From assembly GCF_900141855.1 (NCBI RefSeq), contig NZ_FQYU01000002.1, positions 434,001-498,000 on the forward strand: a DNA stretch of 64,000 nt, read 5' to 3'. The position numbers and the translations under genes were made by a program. Below the pieces are notes generated by a model, which ran no database searches, was not told the origin of the DNA, and saw only the letters and a program-made list of their open reading frames with translations. Source of the stretch: Pseudozobellia thermophila. Lineage in GTDB: Bacteria > Bacteroidota > Bacteroidia > Flavobacteriales > Flavobacteriaceae. Shown here in pieces: positions 43,141 through 53,117 of this stretch. Numbering within the stretch: position 1 is the first letter of the stretch; each line of letters starts with the position of its first letter.

Positions 43141-45546
43141 GTGAACAAACACATAAGTAAAGTAGCGGTTATAGGATCCGGTATTATGGGAAGCGGTATC
43201 GCTTGCCATTTTGCCAATATCGGAGTAGAGGTTCTCCTTCTGGATATCGTTCCAAGGGAACTGAACGACAAAGAGAAAAAAAAGGGATTGAGCCTTGACG
43301 ACAAGGTGGTTCGCAACCGGTTGGTAAACGAGTCGCTCGCTTCCGCCTTAAAGTCGAAGCCCTCGCCCATCTATCATCAAAAATTCGCTTCGCGGATTAC
43401 CACGGGCAATCTGGAGGACGATATTTCCAAAGTGTCCGAAGTGGATTGGATCATCGAGGTCGTCGTTGAGCGGCTCGACATTAAAAAGCAGGTTTTCGAA
43501 AACCTGGAAAAACACCGTACCCCAGGTACCCTCATAACCTCAAACACCTCGGGTATTCCGATCAAGTTCATGTCGGAAGGCCGTAGCGAGGATTTCCAAA
43601 AACACTTTTGCGGCACCCACTTTTTTAATCCGGCCCGTTACCTCAAACTTTTCGAAATCATTCCCGGGCCAAAGACCTCCCCTGAGGTTTTGGAGTTCTT
43701 GAACGGTTATGGCGAAAAGTTCTTGGGAAAAACCTCGGTAGTCGCCAAAGACACACCTGCCTTTATTGGCAACAGGATCGGTATTTTCAGTATCCAGAGC
43801 CTATTTCATATGGTAAAGGAATTGGGTATGACCGTCGAGGAGGTCGACAAACTTACCGGCCCCGTTATCGGTAGGCCCAAGTCGGCCACCTTCCGCACCG
43901 TCGACGTCGTCGGCCTCGACACCTTGGTACATGTGGCCAACGGAATTTATGAAAATTGCCCCGACGATGAGCGGCACGAACTGTTCAAATTGCCCGATTT
44001 CATCGATACCCTAATGGAGAACAAATGGTTGGGAAGTAAAACGGGACAAGGGTTTTATAAAAAATCGAAAGACAAGGACGGAAAGACTGAAATCCTCACC
44101 CTGGACCTCGATACCATGGAGTACCGGTCAAAGAAAAGTGCCAAGTTCGCCACGCTCGAACTGACCAAGACCATCGACAAGGTCATCGATCGCTTTCCTG
44201 TACTTACGGCCGGGAAAGACAAGGCCGGGGAGTTCTACAGAAAGAGTTTCGGACAGCTTTTCGCCTACGTATCGCACAGAATTCCCGAAATATCGGATGA
44301 GCTGTATAAAATAGACGATGCCATGAAGGCCGGTTTCGGTTGGGAACACGGCCCTTTCCAGATTTGGGACGCCGTAGGCCTTGAAAAAGGTCTCGAGTTC
44401 ATAAAATCGGAAAACCAGGAAGCCGCGGCTTGGGTCGAGGAAATGAAGGCTTCCGGAGTGGATTCGTTCTATACGGTAAAGGACGGTGCGACCTATTTCT
44501 ATGACATTTCGAAAAAAGCCATGGAAAAGGTGCCCGGACAAGATGCCTTTATCATTCTAGACAACATCCGAAAGACCAAGAAAGTTTTCAAAAACAAAGG
44601 GGTCGTCGTTGAAGACCTGGGCGATGGCATACTCAACGTAGAATTCCAGTCCAAAATGAACACCATCGGCGGCGATGTGCTCGCCGGCCTGAACAAGGCC
44701 TTGGATATGGCCGAAAAAGACTACCAAGGCTTGGTCGTGGGCAACCAAGCGGCGAACTTTTCGGTCGGCGCCAATATCGGAATGATCTTTATGATGGCCG
44801 TCGAACAGGAGTACGACGAATTGAACATGGCCATCAAAATGTTCCAGGATACGATGATGCGCATGCGCTACTCCTCCATTCCAACCATTTCCGCACCCCA
44901 TGGAATGACCCTTGGCGGAGGCTGCGAACTCTCCTTGCATGCCGACAAGGTCGTTGCCGCTGCTGAGACGTATATCGGTCTGGTAGAATTTGGTGTCGGT
45001 GTGATACCCGGAGGGGGCGGTTCCAAGGAATTTGCCGTCCGTGCCCAAGATACCTTTAAGAAAAACGACGTTGAGCTAAACGTATTGCAGGAGTATTTCT
45101 TGACCATAGGAATGGCCAAGGTATCCACATCGGCCTACGAGGCCTACGACTTGGGTATTTTACAACCCGGAAAGGATATTGTCGTGGTGAACAAAGACCG
45201 CCAGATTGCGACGGCAAAGGCCCATGCCCTGCTTATGGCGGAGGCCGGATACACCAAACCTATTAAAAGGAAGGACATCAAGGTTCTGGGCAAACAGGCC
45301 CTGGGCATGTTCTTGGTCGGTACCGATTCGATGGAAGCCAGCCACTACATCAGCGAACACGACAAGAAAATTGCCAATAAACTGGCCTATGTGATGGCGG
45401 GTGGCGATCTATCGGAACCTGCCCTGGTCGACGAGCAATACCTGCTCGACCTGGAGCGCGAAGCGTTTTTATCGCTTTGTACCGAAAGAAAGACGCTGGA
45501 AAGAATACAGCACATGTTGAAAACCGGTAAACCACTAAGAAATTAA
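43141..45546 (+). CDS. 3-hydroxyacyl-CoA dehydrogenase/enoyl-CoA hydratase fusion (FadN-like)
   Basis: A bifunctional beta-oxidation enzyme of 801 residues with a GTG start. The dehydrogenase comes first: VAVIGSGIMGSGIACHFA from residue 8, SNTSGIP near 138 and GTHFFNPARYLKLFEII near 158. The enoyl-CoA hydratase/crotonase part comes last (about 500-690): VGNQAANFSVGANI, GMTLGGGCELSLHAD and GLVEFGVGVIPGGGGS, including a catalytic Glu. This order is the reverse of E. coli FadB and matches Bacillus FadN. The thiolase gene follows after three bases. Confidence 0.94.
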   Translation: MNKHISKVAVIGSGIMGSGIACHFANIGVEVLLLDIVPRELNDKEKKKGLSLDDKVVRNRLVNESLASALKSKPSPIYHQKFASRITTGNLEDDISKVSEVDWIIEVVVERLDIKKQVFENLEKHRTPGTLITSNTSGIPIKFMSEGRSEDFQKHFCGTHFFNPARYLKLFEIIPGPKTSPEVLEFLNGYGEKFLGKTSVVAKDTPAFIGNRIGIFSIQSLFHMVKELGMTVEEVDKLTGPVIGRPKSATFRTVDVVGLDTLVHVANGIYENCPDDERHELFKLPDFIDTLMENKWLGSKTGQGFYKKSKDKDGKTEILTLDLDTMEYRSKKSAKFATLELTKTIDKVIDRFPVLTAGKDKAGEFYRKSFGQLFAYVSHRIPEISDELYKIDDAMKAGFGWEHGPFQIWDAVGLEKGLEFIKSENQEAAAWVEEMKASGVDSFYTVKDGATYFYDISKKAMEKVPGQDAFIILDNIRKTKKVFKNKGVVVEDLGDGILNVEFQSKMNTIGGDVLAGLNKALDMAEKDYQGLVVGNQAANFSVGANIGMIFMMAVEQEYDELNMAIKMFQDTMMRMRYSSIPTISAPHGMTLGGGCELSLHADKVVAAAETYIGLVEFGVGVIPGGGGSKEFAVRAQDTFKKNDVELNVLQEYFLTIGMAKVSTSAYEAYDLGILQPGKDIVVVNKDRQIATAKAHALLMAEAGYTKPIKRKDIKVLGKQALGMFLVGTDSMEASHYISEHDKKIANKLAYVMAGGDLSEPALVDEQYLLDLEREAFLSLCTERKTLERIQHMLKTGKPLRN

Positions 45547-45549
45547 AAA

Positions 45550-46740
45550 ATGAAAACAGCATATATAGTAAAAGGATATAGAACCGCCGTTGGAAAATCG
45601 GGTAAAGGGGTGTTTCGGTTTAAAAGGGCCGATGAGTTGGCCGCCGAGACCATTCAGTACGTGATGGGGCAATTCCCAGGTTTTGACAAAAAGAGAATTG
45701 ACGACGTTGTGGTCGGAAACGCCATGCCCGAAGGCTCCCAAGGTCTGAACATGGGCAGGTTGATATCGCTAATGGGGCTCGACATTGTCGATGTTCCCGG
45801 GGTTACCGTCAACCGGTTCTGCTCGTCGGGCCTGGAAACCATCGCTATCGCCACGGCCAAGATCCAGTCGGGAATGGCCGATTGCATCATTGCGGGCGGC
45901 GTCGAAAGTATGAGCTCGGTACCCATGACAGGTTTTAGGACGGAACTCAACTACGACCTCGTCAAGGCCGGCCATGAAGATTATTATTGGGGAATGGGAA
46001 ATACCGCCGAAGCCGTGGCCCAGGAATTCAAGGTTTCACGCGAAGATCAGGACGAATTTGCCTACCATTCGCACCAAAAGGCCTTAAAGGCACAGGCCGA
46101 AGACCGTTTCCAAGACCAGATCGTTCCCATACAGGTAGAACAGACCTATATTGACGAAAAGGGCAAAAAAGCGACAAAAACGTACACCGTAACAAAGGAC
46201 GAAGGCCCGAGAGCCGATACGTCATTGGAGGCATTGGCCAGGCTTAGGCCGGTTTTTGCCGCCAACGGAAGCGTTACGGCGGGCAATTCCTCGCAGACCA
46301 GCGATGGTGCCGCCTTCGTAATGATCATGAGCGAAGACATGGTGAAGGAATTGAACCTGGAACCCGAGGCACGCCTGGTGAGCTATGCCGCTGCCGGGGT
46401 AGAACCGAGAATTATGGGCATCGGACCGGTAAAGGCCGTTCCCAAAGCCCTGAAACAGGCCGGCCTTAAGCTGAACGACATTGAGCTGATCGAATTGAAC
46501 GAGGCCTTTGCATCACAATCCCTCGCTGTTATCCGCGAACTCGGACTCAACAACGACATTGTCAACGTAAACGGGGGCGCCATTGCCCTTGGTCATCCCC
46601 TCGGGTGCACCGGCGGAAAACTTTCGGTCCAACTGTTCGACGAAATGCGCAAGCGCAACTTACAGGGCAAGCATGGCTTGGTTACCATGTGTGTGGGAAC
46701 AGGACAGGGGGCCGCAGGCATTTTTGAATTCCTGAAATAG
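45550..46740 (+). CDS. fadA: acetyl-CoA C-acyltransferase (3-ketoacyl-CoA thiolase)
   Basis: Cleaves 3-ketoacyl-CoA to acetyl-CoA and a shortened acyl-CoA. The 396 residues have the nucleophile motif [14 protein letters not shown] near residue 92, [12 protein letters not shown] near 317, GHPLGCTGG with the active His near 350, and the second active-site cysteine in [14 protein letters not shown] at the C terminus. All are intact. It starts three bases after the HAD/ECH stop, so the two enzymes of the beta-oxidation spiral are made together. Confidence 0.95.
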   Translation: MKTAYIVKGYRTAVGKSGKGVFRFKRADELAAETIQYVMGQFPGFDKKRIDDVVVGNAMPEGSQGLNMGRLISLMGLDIVDVPGVTVNRFCSSGLETIAIATAKIQSGMADCIIAGGVESMSSVPMTGFRTELNYDLVKAGHEDYYWGMGNTAEAVAQEFKVSREDQDEFAYHSHQKALKAQAEDRFQDQIVPIQVEQTYIDEKGKKATKTYTVTKDEGPRADTSLEALARLRPVFAANGSVTAGNSSQTSDGAAFVMIMSEDMVKELNLEPEARLVSYAAAGVEPRIMGIGPVKAVPKALKQAGLKLNDIELIELNEAFASQSLAVIRELGLNNDIVNVNGGAIALGHPLGCTGGKLSVQLFDEMRKRNLQGKHGLVTMCVGTGQGAAGIFEFLK

Positions 46741-46821
46741 GAACACAAAAAGGTTTCCATAAGGGTTTTGCTACCCATATTCAGTATCGATAGTATTGTC
46801 TAAACACTTAAAATCAACAAC

Positions 46822-48633
46822 ATGAGTACCGATAAAATAGAAAAGGACATCTTACGAGGTGGTCAATTTTTGGTCAAGGAAACCCCTTGTGACGAGGTTT
46901 TCACCTTGGAAGACCTAAACGAAGAGCAACGCATGATGCGTGAAAGTACCAAAGAGTTCGTCGACCGGGAACTTTGGGCCGAATGGGAGCGTTTCGAGAA
47001 GAAGGATTACGCCTATACCGAAGCGTGCATGCGCAAGGCCGGTGAATTGGGCCTTTTAAGCGTGGCCGTGCCCGAGGCCTATGGCGGAATGGGCATGGGC
47101 TTCGTTTCGACCATGTTGGTCTGCGACTATATCTCGGGGGCCACAGGTTCGTTCAGTACGGCCTTCGGCGCCCATACGGGAATCGGCACAATGCCCATTA
47201 CCTTATACGGCACCGAAGAGCAAAAGCGCAAATACGTCCCCAAACTGGCCTCGGGCGAATGGTTCGGCGCCTATTGCCTTACCGAACCGGGAGCCGGCTC
47301 GGATGCCAATTCGGGCAAGACCAAGGCCGTTTTATCTGAAGACGGAAAATACTATAGTATTTCAGGCCAGAAAATGTGGATTTCGAATGCCGGTTTCTGC
47401 AACCTGTTCATCGTTTTCGCCCGAATAGAAGACGACAAGAACATTACCGGATTTATTGTGGAAAATGATCCGGATAACGGTATCAGTTTAGGGGAGGAAG
47501 AGAAAAAACTAGGTATACACTCCTCCTCTACCCGCCAGGTTTTCTTCAACGAAACCAAGGTACCCGTAGAAAACATGCTTTCAGAGCGCGGCAATGGCTT
47601 TAAAATTGCCATGAACGCACTTAACATCGGCCGGATCAAATTGGCCGCCGCCTGTTTGGAAGCGCAGCGCAGAATCGTTACCGAAGGGGTCAAATACGCC
47701 AATGAAAGGGTTCAATTTAAAACCCCCATCATCAACTTTGGGGCCATCAAGGCCAAAATCGCCGATATGGCGGTAAATGCCTATGCCGGTGAGTCTGCCT
47801 GTTACAGGGCCGCCAAAAACATTGAAGATAGGATCGCCATTCGCCAATCGGAAGGAAACTCCCACCAAGAGGCCGAACTCAAGGGAGTGGAGGAATACGC
47901 CATTGAGTGCTCCATCTTGAAGGTTGCCGTTTCGGAAGACGTACAACAGACCACCGACGAAGGAATACAGATCTTTGGAGGTATGGGCTTTAGTGCCGAC
48001 GCCCCTATGGAAAAGGCATGGCGCGATGCACGTATTGCACGTATCTACGAAGGCACCAATGAAATCAATAGGATGTTGGCCGTAGGAATGTTGGTCAAAA
48101 AGGCCATGAAAGGCCATGTCGACCTTCTGGGGCCCGCCACCGCCGTGGCCGACGAACTGATGGGCATACCTTCGTTTGACACACCCGATTTTTCCGAGGT
48201 GCTTTCCGAGGAAAAAGACTTGATAGCACGTTTGAAAAAGGTATTTCTGATGGTTGCCGGAAGCGCCGTTCAGAAATTCGGTCCCGAATTGGAAAAACAC
48301 CAACAACTGATGCTTGCCGCGGCCGATATTCTTATTGAAATCTACATGGCGGAAAGCACTATCCTAAGAACGGAGAAAAACGTCAAACGCTTTGGCGAAG
48401 AGGCCCAGGCCACCCAAATAGCCATGGCCCAGCTCTACCTGTACAACGCCACAGAAACGGTCATCAAAAAGGGCAAGGAAGCCATTATTTCCTTTGCCGA
48501 AGGCGATGAGCAACGAATGATGTTAATGGGACTTAAACGTTTTACGAAATACACGAACAACCCCAATGTAGCGGCCTTGCGCATTCAAATAGCCGACAAG
48601 GTTGCAGCCGACAATGCTTATACTTTTGACTAA
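46822..48633 (+). CDS. acyl-CoA dehydrogenase (VLCAD-like, extended)
   Basis: Catalyses the first, FAD-dependent step of beta-oxidation. The 603 residues exceed the usual 380-400 because of a C-terminal extension (about 430-603), as in very-long-chain ACADs. Motifs include YCLTEPGAGSD near residue 152, FNETKVPVENML near 240, RIVTEGVKYANERVQF near 275 and IFGGMGFSADAPMEKAWRDARIARIYEGTNEINRM near 380. The glutamate in IYEGTNE is the expected catalytic base. It completes the marR-HAD/ECH-thiolase cluster and is followed by a terminator. Confidence 0.94.
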   Translation: MSTDKIEKDILRGGQFLVKETPCDEVFTLEDLNEEQRMMRESTKEFVDRELWAEWERFEKKDYAYTEACMRKAGELGLLSVAVPEAYGGMGMGFVSTMLVCDYISGATGSFSTAFGAHTGIGTMPITLYGTEEQKRKYVPKLASGEWFGAYCLTEPGAGSDANSGKTKAVLSEDGKYYSISGQKMWISNAGFCNLFIVFARIEDDKNITGFIVENDPDNGISLGEEEKKLGIHSSSTRQVFFNETKVPVENMLSERGNGFKIAMNALNIGRIKLAAACLEAQRRIVTEGVKYANERVQFKTPIINFGAIKAKIADMAVNAYAGESACYRAAKNIEDRIAIRQSEGNSHQEAELKGVEEYAIECSILKVAVSEDVQQTTDEGIQIFGGMGFSADAPMEKAWRDARIARIYEGTNEINRMLAVGMLVKKAMKGHVDLLGPATAVADELMGIPSFDTPDFSEVLSEEKDLIARLKKVFLMVAGSAVQKFGPELEKHQQLMLAAADILIEIYMAESTILRTEKNVKRFGEEAQATQIAMAQLYLYNATETVIKKGKEAIISFAEGDEQRMMLMGLKRFTKYTNNPNVAALRIQIADKVAADNAYTFD

Positions 48634-48663
48634 TTCAAATACCTATCGTGTGTTTACACACAG

Positions 48664-48693
48664 AAAAACCGCCCATACGGGCGGTTTTTTGTT
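48664..48693. terminator. bidirectional terminator
   Basis: Stem AAAACCGCCC/GGGCGGTTTT with a 4-base loop, A and T runs on both sides. It closes the beta-oxidation cluster and the convergent GH15 gene. Confidence 0.88.
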
Positions 48694-48715
48694 TTATACC
48701 TATCTAAAACGATCC

Positions 48716-50518
48716 TTACTCCCGCATAGATTCCAATATTTTTTCCTCGCTGTTCTTGTTCGAAAAATTAATGGCACATTCGATCAAGGCAAGGTGCGAA
48801 TAGGCCTGCGGAAAATTGCCCAGCAGTCTTTTGCTCTTAAAGTCGATATCTTCACTAAACAGGCCCAAATGATTGCTGTAGCCCAACAAGCGGTCGAAAT
48901 ATTCCATTGCCTTTTCCTCCTGCCCGATCTTGAACAAGCTGTTGACGAACCAAAAGGTACATACGGTAAACGACGAGGAGGGCAGGCCAAAATCATCTTC
49001 GTTCTTATAGCGGTACAACAATCCATCGTTACTGAGCTCCCTTTCAATGGCCTCGACCGTACGCACGAACTTTTCGTGCTTGGCATCGATATACCCGTAC
49101 GATTCCATCAAGAGTACCGAGGCGTCCAGGTGTTTCGACCCATAGGACTGGGTAAATGCCCCTACCTCCTCGTTCCAAGCGTTTTCGTAGATATCTTGCC
49201 AAATGGTATCGCGCAAGGGCTTCCATTTTGCGATCTTGTGGTGCTTGTTAAAAATTTTGGCCACCTTGATGGCCCGGTCAATGGCCGTCCAACAGAGCAC
49301 CTTGGAAAAGGTAAAGTGCCTATCTTCCGAACGAAACTCCCATATGCCCTTGTCGGCTTCCTGCCAGTGTTTTTCAACAATCCAGACTATTCCTTTGGTA
49401 ATCGTCCATATTTCCTCCCCGTTTTCGATATCGGTATTGAATTGAACCAATTGTTCGTAAATGACATCCATTAAAATGCCATAAATATCGTTTTGGCGCT
49501 GTATGTAGGCGGCATTTCCGACCCGAACCGGCTTCGACCCCTTATAACCACTGAGATGGTCCAAGGTTTCCTCCGTCAATATTTTTTCCTTGTTGATACC
49601 GTACATGATCTGCAACTTCTCGTCCTTGTCGGGAATCAGGTCGATTATAAATTGCAAATAGCGTCGGGCCACATTTTTATGCCCAAGTTCGGACACCACC
49701 TTGACCACCATCGAGGCATCGCGTATCCAGCAGAACCGATAGTCCCAATTTCTTACCTCGCCGATCGTTTCGGGCAAAGAGGTAGTGGCCGCCGCCAAGA
49801 CGGCCCCCGTTTTATCGTAGCTCAAAAGCTTTAGGGTTATGGCACTACGGCTGATCTCTGCGTTGTATTTCTTGTATGTCGGGGTATTGTTGCTCCAATT
49901 AAGCCAATACACCTTGGTACGCTCCATTTCAAGGTATATTTTTTCGGTATTGGGCATTAGGATCTTTTCGTTGTACCCCATTAAGAAATAACCGTCCTCG
50001 GTAATTTCGATTTCACGTCCCTCGACTACCGCATTCTTATTGAACGAGGTGTACAAAAAAACCGTATCGAATTTCACGGCATGGGTAAGGCTTGCCAAAA
50101 AATTATGCTTTACGTAAGTTTCGGTCGCTCCCAGGGCATATTCGAGTTTGGGGTCGTAATGCACCCTGAACTTGGGCCTTCCCGATACCAGTTTTATATA
50201 CCGGACAATTTCGGGTGGCGAGTGGTAACCGCCCGAAACCTTATGGTAACGCGGCATAAAATCGTAGACCTCAAAGGCATTTTCGCCATCGGAAAACGAG
50301 GTGCGCAACAAGGCCGTATGTTCGATGTAGCTTTGGTCTATGCGGTAACTTTCGTCTACGATAAAACCAAAACTCCCCCCGATCTCCTCATCCAGGAGTT
50401 TTGCAAATACGGATGACGAATCAAATTCGGGCAGGCAGCACCAGTCGATACTTCCCGTTTTGGATATAAGGGCCGCACTTCGGCAATTTCCTATAATTCC
50501 ATAATCTAAATTATCCAT
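48716..50518 (-). CDS. GH15 family glycoside hydrolase, probable trehalase
   Basis: The 600-residue protein has the N-terminal domain of bacterial GH15 enzymes (GIIGNCRSAALISKTGSIDWCCLPEFDSSSVFAKLLDEE) and an alpha/alpha toroid from about 240. NWDYRFCWIRDASMVV near 250 is the conserved (R)xWxRDA substrate loop. Later motifs include WEFRSEDRHFTFSKVLCWTAIDRAI and GLPSSSFTVCTFWFVN. GH15 covers glucoamylases and actinobacterial trehalases. Its divergent neighbour is a trehalose synthesis fusion, so trehalase is the best guess. No signal peptide is visible, so it is probably cytoplasmic. Confidence 0.88.
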   Translation of the reverse strand: MDNLDYGIIGNCRSAALISKTGSIDWCCLPEFDSSSVFAKLLDEEIGGSFGFIVDESYRIDQSYIEHTALLRTSFSDGENAFEVYDFMPRYHKVSGGYHSPPEIVRYIKLVSGRPKFRVHYDPKLEYALGATETYVKHNFLASLTHAVKFDTVFLYTSFNKNAVVEGREIEITEDGYFLMGYNEKILMPNTEKIYLEMERTKVYWLNWSNNTPTYKKYNAEISRSAITLKLLSYDKTGAVLAAATTSLPETIGEVRNWDYRFCWIRDASMVVKVVSELGHKNVARRYLQFIIDLIPDKDEKLQIMYGINKEKILTEETLDHLSGYKGSKPVRVGNAAYIQRQNDIYGILMDVIYEQLVQFNTDIENGEEIWTITKGIVWIVEKHWQEADKGIWEFRSEDRHFTFSKVLCWTAIDRAIKVAKIFNKHHKIAKWKPLRDTIWQDIYENAWNEEVGAFTQSYGSKHLDASVLLMESYGYIDAKHEKFVRTVEAIERELSNDGLLYRYKNEDDFGLPSSSFTVCTFWFVNSLFKIGQEEKAMEYFDRLLGYSNHLGLFSEDIDFKSKRLLGNFPQAYSHLALIECAINFSNKNSEEKILESMRE

Positions 50519-50620
50519 TCAATAAAATTATTGATTCATAAGGGTATCGAATTGTTATTACCCTTCTTTTTCACGAAATTTAGAGAAATAAACTTCAAAA
50601 CAAAGTAAAACTTGCAATTT

Positions 50621-52828
50621 ATGGGCAAAACTATCATAATCTCAAATAGACTTCCTGTTCAATTACAAATCAGCAACGGAGACATTACAGCCATTCCCAG
50701 TGTGGGCGGCCTGGCAACCGGAATGAAATCGGTACACTCCGGGGGCGATAGTCTATGGATCGGGTGGAGCGGACTCACCGATGAGGAAATACCCAAGGCC
50801 CTGGCGCCCAAGATAGACAAGGCCCTAAGCGAGCATGGCTCGTCAAAGGTCAATTTGACGGCCGACGAAGTCGACGGCTTCTATTTCGGCTTCAGCAACC
50901 GTACCATATGGCCCCTCTTCCACTACTTTCTGGAGTACTCCGAATTTGAACTTGACAATTGGAACATATACAAACAGGTCAACCAAAAGTTTGCGGATGC
51001 CATTCTCAAGGTTGCGAACGACGATGACATTATTTGGGTACACGACTACCAATTAATGCTGGTCCCGCAAATGGTCAGGGAAAAGAAACCCAATATTTCC
51101 ATTGGCTTCTTTTTACACATTCCCTTTCCTTCCTTCGAAATATTCAGGACCCTTCCGTGGCGTGAAGAAATCCTCGAAGGCCTTTTGGGTTCCGACCTAA
51201 TAGGGTTTCACACCTACGATTACGAAAGGCATTTTTTAAGTTCGGTCAGAAGGTTGTTGGGCCTCGAAGTGAGCTTCAACGATATTCATATGGACGAAAG
51301 GGTGATCAAGGTCGATTCCTTCCCCATGGGTATCGATTACAAGAAGTTCAGTGAAGCGGCGCTTAAAAACCAAAATACCCCGCCCGGGGAGCAATCGGAA
51401 CTTCAAAGGCGTCTGTACAAACACAAAAAGACCGATCCCGATGCCAAATTTTTTCTTTCCATCGATAGGCTCGACTATACAAAGGGCATTGCCAAGCGAT
51501 TGAACGCATTTGAGTATTTTCTCAACAAATACCCCCAATACAAAGAAAAGGTACGCCTTATTATCCTCGCCGTGCCCTCCCGGTCGAACGTCCCCCAGTA
51601 CCAATTGCTAAAAAGGGAAATAGACGAACTTGTGGGCCGCATTAACGGCGAATTCTCTACCGTAAGCTGGACCCCGATATGGTATTTCTATCGATCCATG
51701 CCCTTTGAAAACCTTATCGACCTGTACACCACCTGCGACATTGCCTGGCTAACCCCCATCCGCGACGGGATGAACCTCGTGGCCAAGGAATATATCGCTA
51801 CGAGAACCGACCGCACCGGGGTTCTTATTCTCAGTGAAATGGCCGGTTCGGCCAATGAAATGAACGAGGCCATCTTGATCAACCCCAATAATTTTGAACA
51901 AACGGCCGATGCCCTGAACCAGGCCATTACCATGCCCGTTGAAGAGCAACAGGAACGAAACCGGGTACTTCAGAAGCGACTCGAACGTTACAATGTCGAA
52001 AAATGGGCAAACGATTTTATGGGGTCGTTATTAGACCAAAAAGAAAAGGATTTCAGCCATGTGGCCAGAAAACTATCGGTAGATTTAATGAATACCATCG
52101 TCAAGGACTATAAATCGGCCCGTAAAAGGCTTTTGTTCATCGATTACGACGGAACCTTGGCCGGTTTTTACAAAGACCCCCAAAAAGCGGGGCCCGACCC
52201 AGAGCTCTACGAACTGCTCGACCTTATTTCGTCGCAAGAAAACACTGAAATGTTCTTAATAAGCGGACGCGATAAGGAAACGTTCACCAAATGGTTCTTG
52301 CCCAAAAAATACAATATGATCGTCGAACACGGGGTTTGGCTTTCAAGGAATGGGGAAGAATTTAAAATGATCGAAAACGTCAAAAAAGACTGGATGGAAA
52401 AAATACTTCCGGTACTCGAATCCTTTGTCGATCGGACACCGGGTAGCTTTATCGAGGAAAAAAACTACTCCTTGGCCTGGCATTACAGAAACACCGACCC
52501 CGATTTTGGCCAAAAAAGGGCCAGTGAGCTCAATACCGTACTTACCAGCCTGATCGGAACCGACGACCTCAGCGTCTTAAACGGCAATAAGGTAATGGAA
52601 ATCAAGAGCAGCAACGTCAATAAAGGCCGTGCCGCCATGCGTATGTATGCCGAAGACGATTACGATTTTGTGTTTTCGATCGGTGACGACTGGACCGACG
52701 AATTTATGTTTATGGAATTGCCCGAAGATTCGATTACCGTTAAGGTAGGCCGTCAAAAAACAAATGCCCGCTACTATGTCGAAAGTGTAAAGAACGTAAG
52801 GTCTTTGTTGAAACGCTTTGTATACTAA
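50621..52828 (+). CDS. bifunctional trehalose-6-phosphate synthase/phosphatase
   Basis: From MGKTIIISNRLPVQLQ (the frame is open three codons further) it has 735 residues. Residues 1-465 form a GT20 synthase: SNRLP, GGLATG, VHDYQLM, and RLDYTKGIAKRL for the donor site. Residues 495-735 form an HAD-type trehalose-6-phosphate phosphatase with Asp508 and Asp510 in DYDGT, SGRDKETF and GDDWTDEFMF. One chain should therefore make trehalose from UDP-glucose and glucose 6-phosphate. The divergent GH15 gene could break it down. Zwf upstream in the window draws on the same glucose 6-phosphate pool. Confidence 0.95.
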   Translation: MGKTIIISNRLPVQLQISNGDITAIPSVGGLATGMKSVHSGGDSLWIGWSGLTDEEIPKALAPKIDKALSEHGSSKVNLTADEVDGFYFGFSNRTIWPLFHYFLEYSEFELDNWNIYKQVNQKFADAILKVANDDDIIWVHDYQLMLVPQMVREKKPNISIGFFLHIPFPSFEIFRTLPWREEILEGLLGSDLIGFHTYDYERHFLSSVRRLLGLEVSFNDIHMDERVIKVDSFPMGIDYKKFSEAALKNQNTPPGEQSELQRRLYKHKKTDPDAKFFLSIDRLDYTKGIAKRLNAFEYFLNKYPQYKEKVRLIILAVPSRSNVPQYQLLKREIDELVGRINGEFSTVSWTPIWYFYRSMPFENLIDLYTTCDIAWLTPIRDGMNLVAKEYIATRTDRTGVLILSEMAGSANEMNEAILINPNNFEQTADALNQAITMPVEEQQERNRVLQKRLERYNVEKWANDFMGSLLDQKEKDFSHVARKLSVDLMNTIVKDYKSARKRLLFIDYDGTLAGFYKDPQKAGPDPELYELLDLISSQENTEMFLISGRDKETFTKWFLPKKYNMIVEHGVWLSRNGEEFKMIENVKKDWMEKILPVLESFVDRTPGSFIEEKNYSLAWHYRNTDPDFGQKRASELNTVLTSLIGTDDLSVLNGNKVMEIKSSNVNKGRAAMRMYAEDDYDFVFSIGDDWTDEFMFMELPEDSITVKVGRQKTNARYYVESVKNVRSLLKRFVY

Positions 52829-52901
52829 CTCGGCGATAGCGGTAGATCGACGTGTATAAAGGCACATGGGGCAAGCCCGATCGGCCTTAAAGAACATCCC
52901 G

Positions 52902-52937
52902 AAAAACGGGGGCCAAGCCAATTGGTCCCCGTTTTTT
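52902..52937 (+). terminator. terminator after the trehalose synthesis gene
   Basis: Stem AAAACGGGGGCC/GGTCCCCGTTTT (one G-T pair) with a 9-base loop, ending in six T residues. Confidence 0.85.
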
Positions 52938-53117
52938 CGTTTCGCCTAAGCGGATAGATAGGTGGTATTAGGTCAATATAAAAAACGGCCCGTTTTGTAA
53001 TTCGACAGAATATCAGCGACAAAACAGCACAGCCTAGTGCCCCGTTGTCCCCGCTTGAGGTAATTTAGCCAATCGAGCGGGTAAAGTTGCCCTTGATTTA
53101 ATAGATAGAAAAACTGA

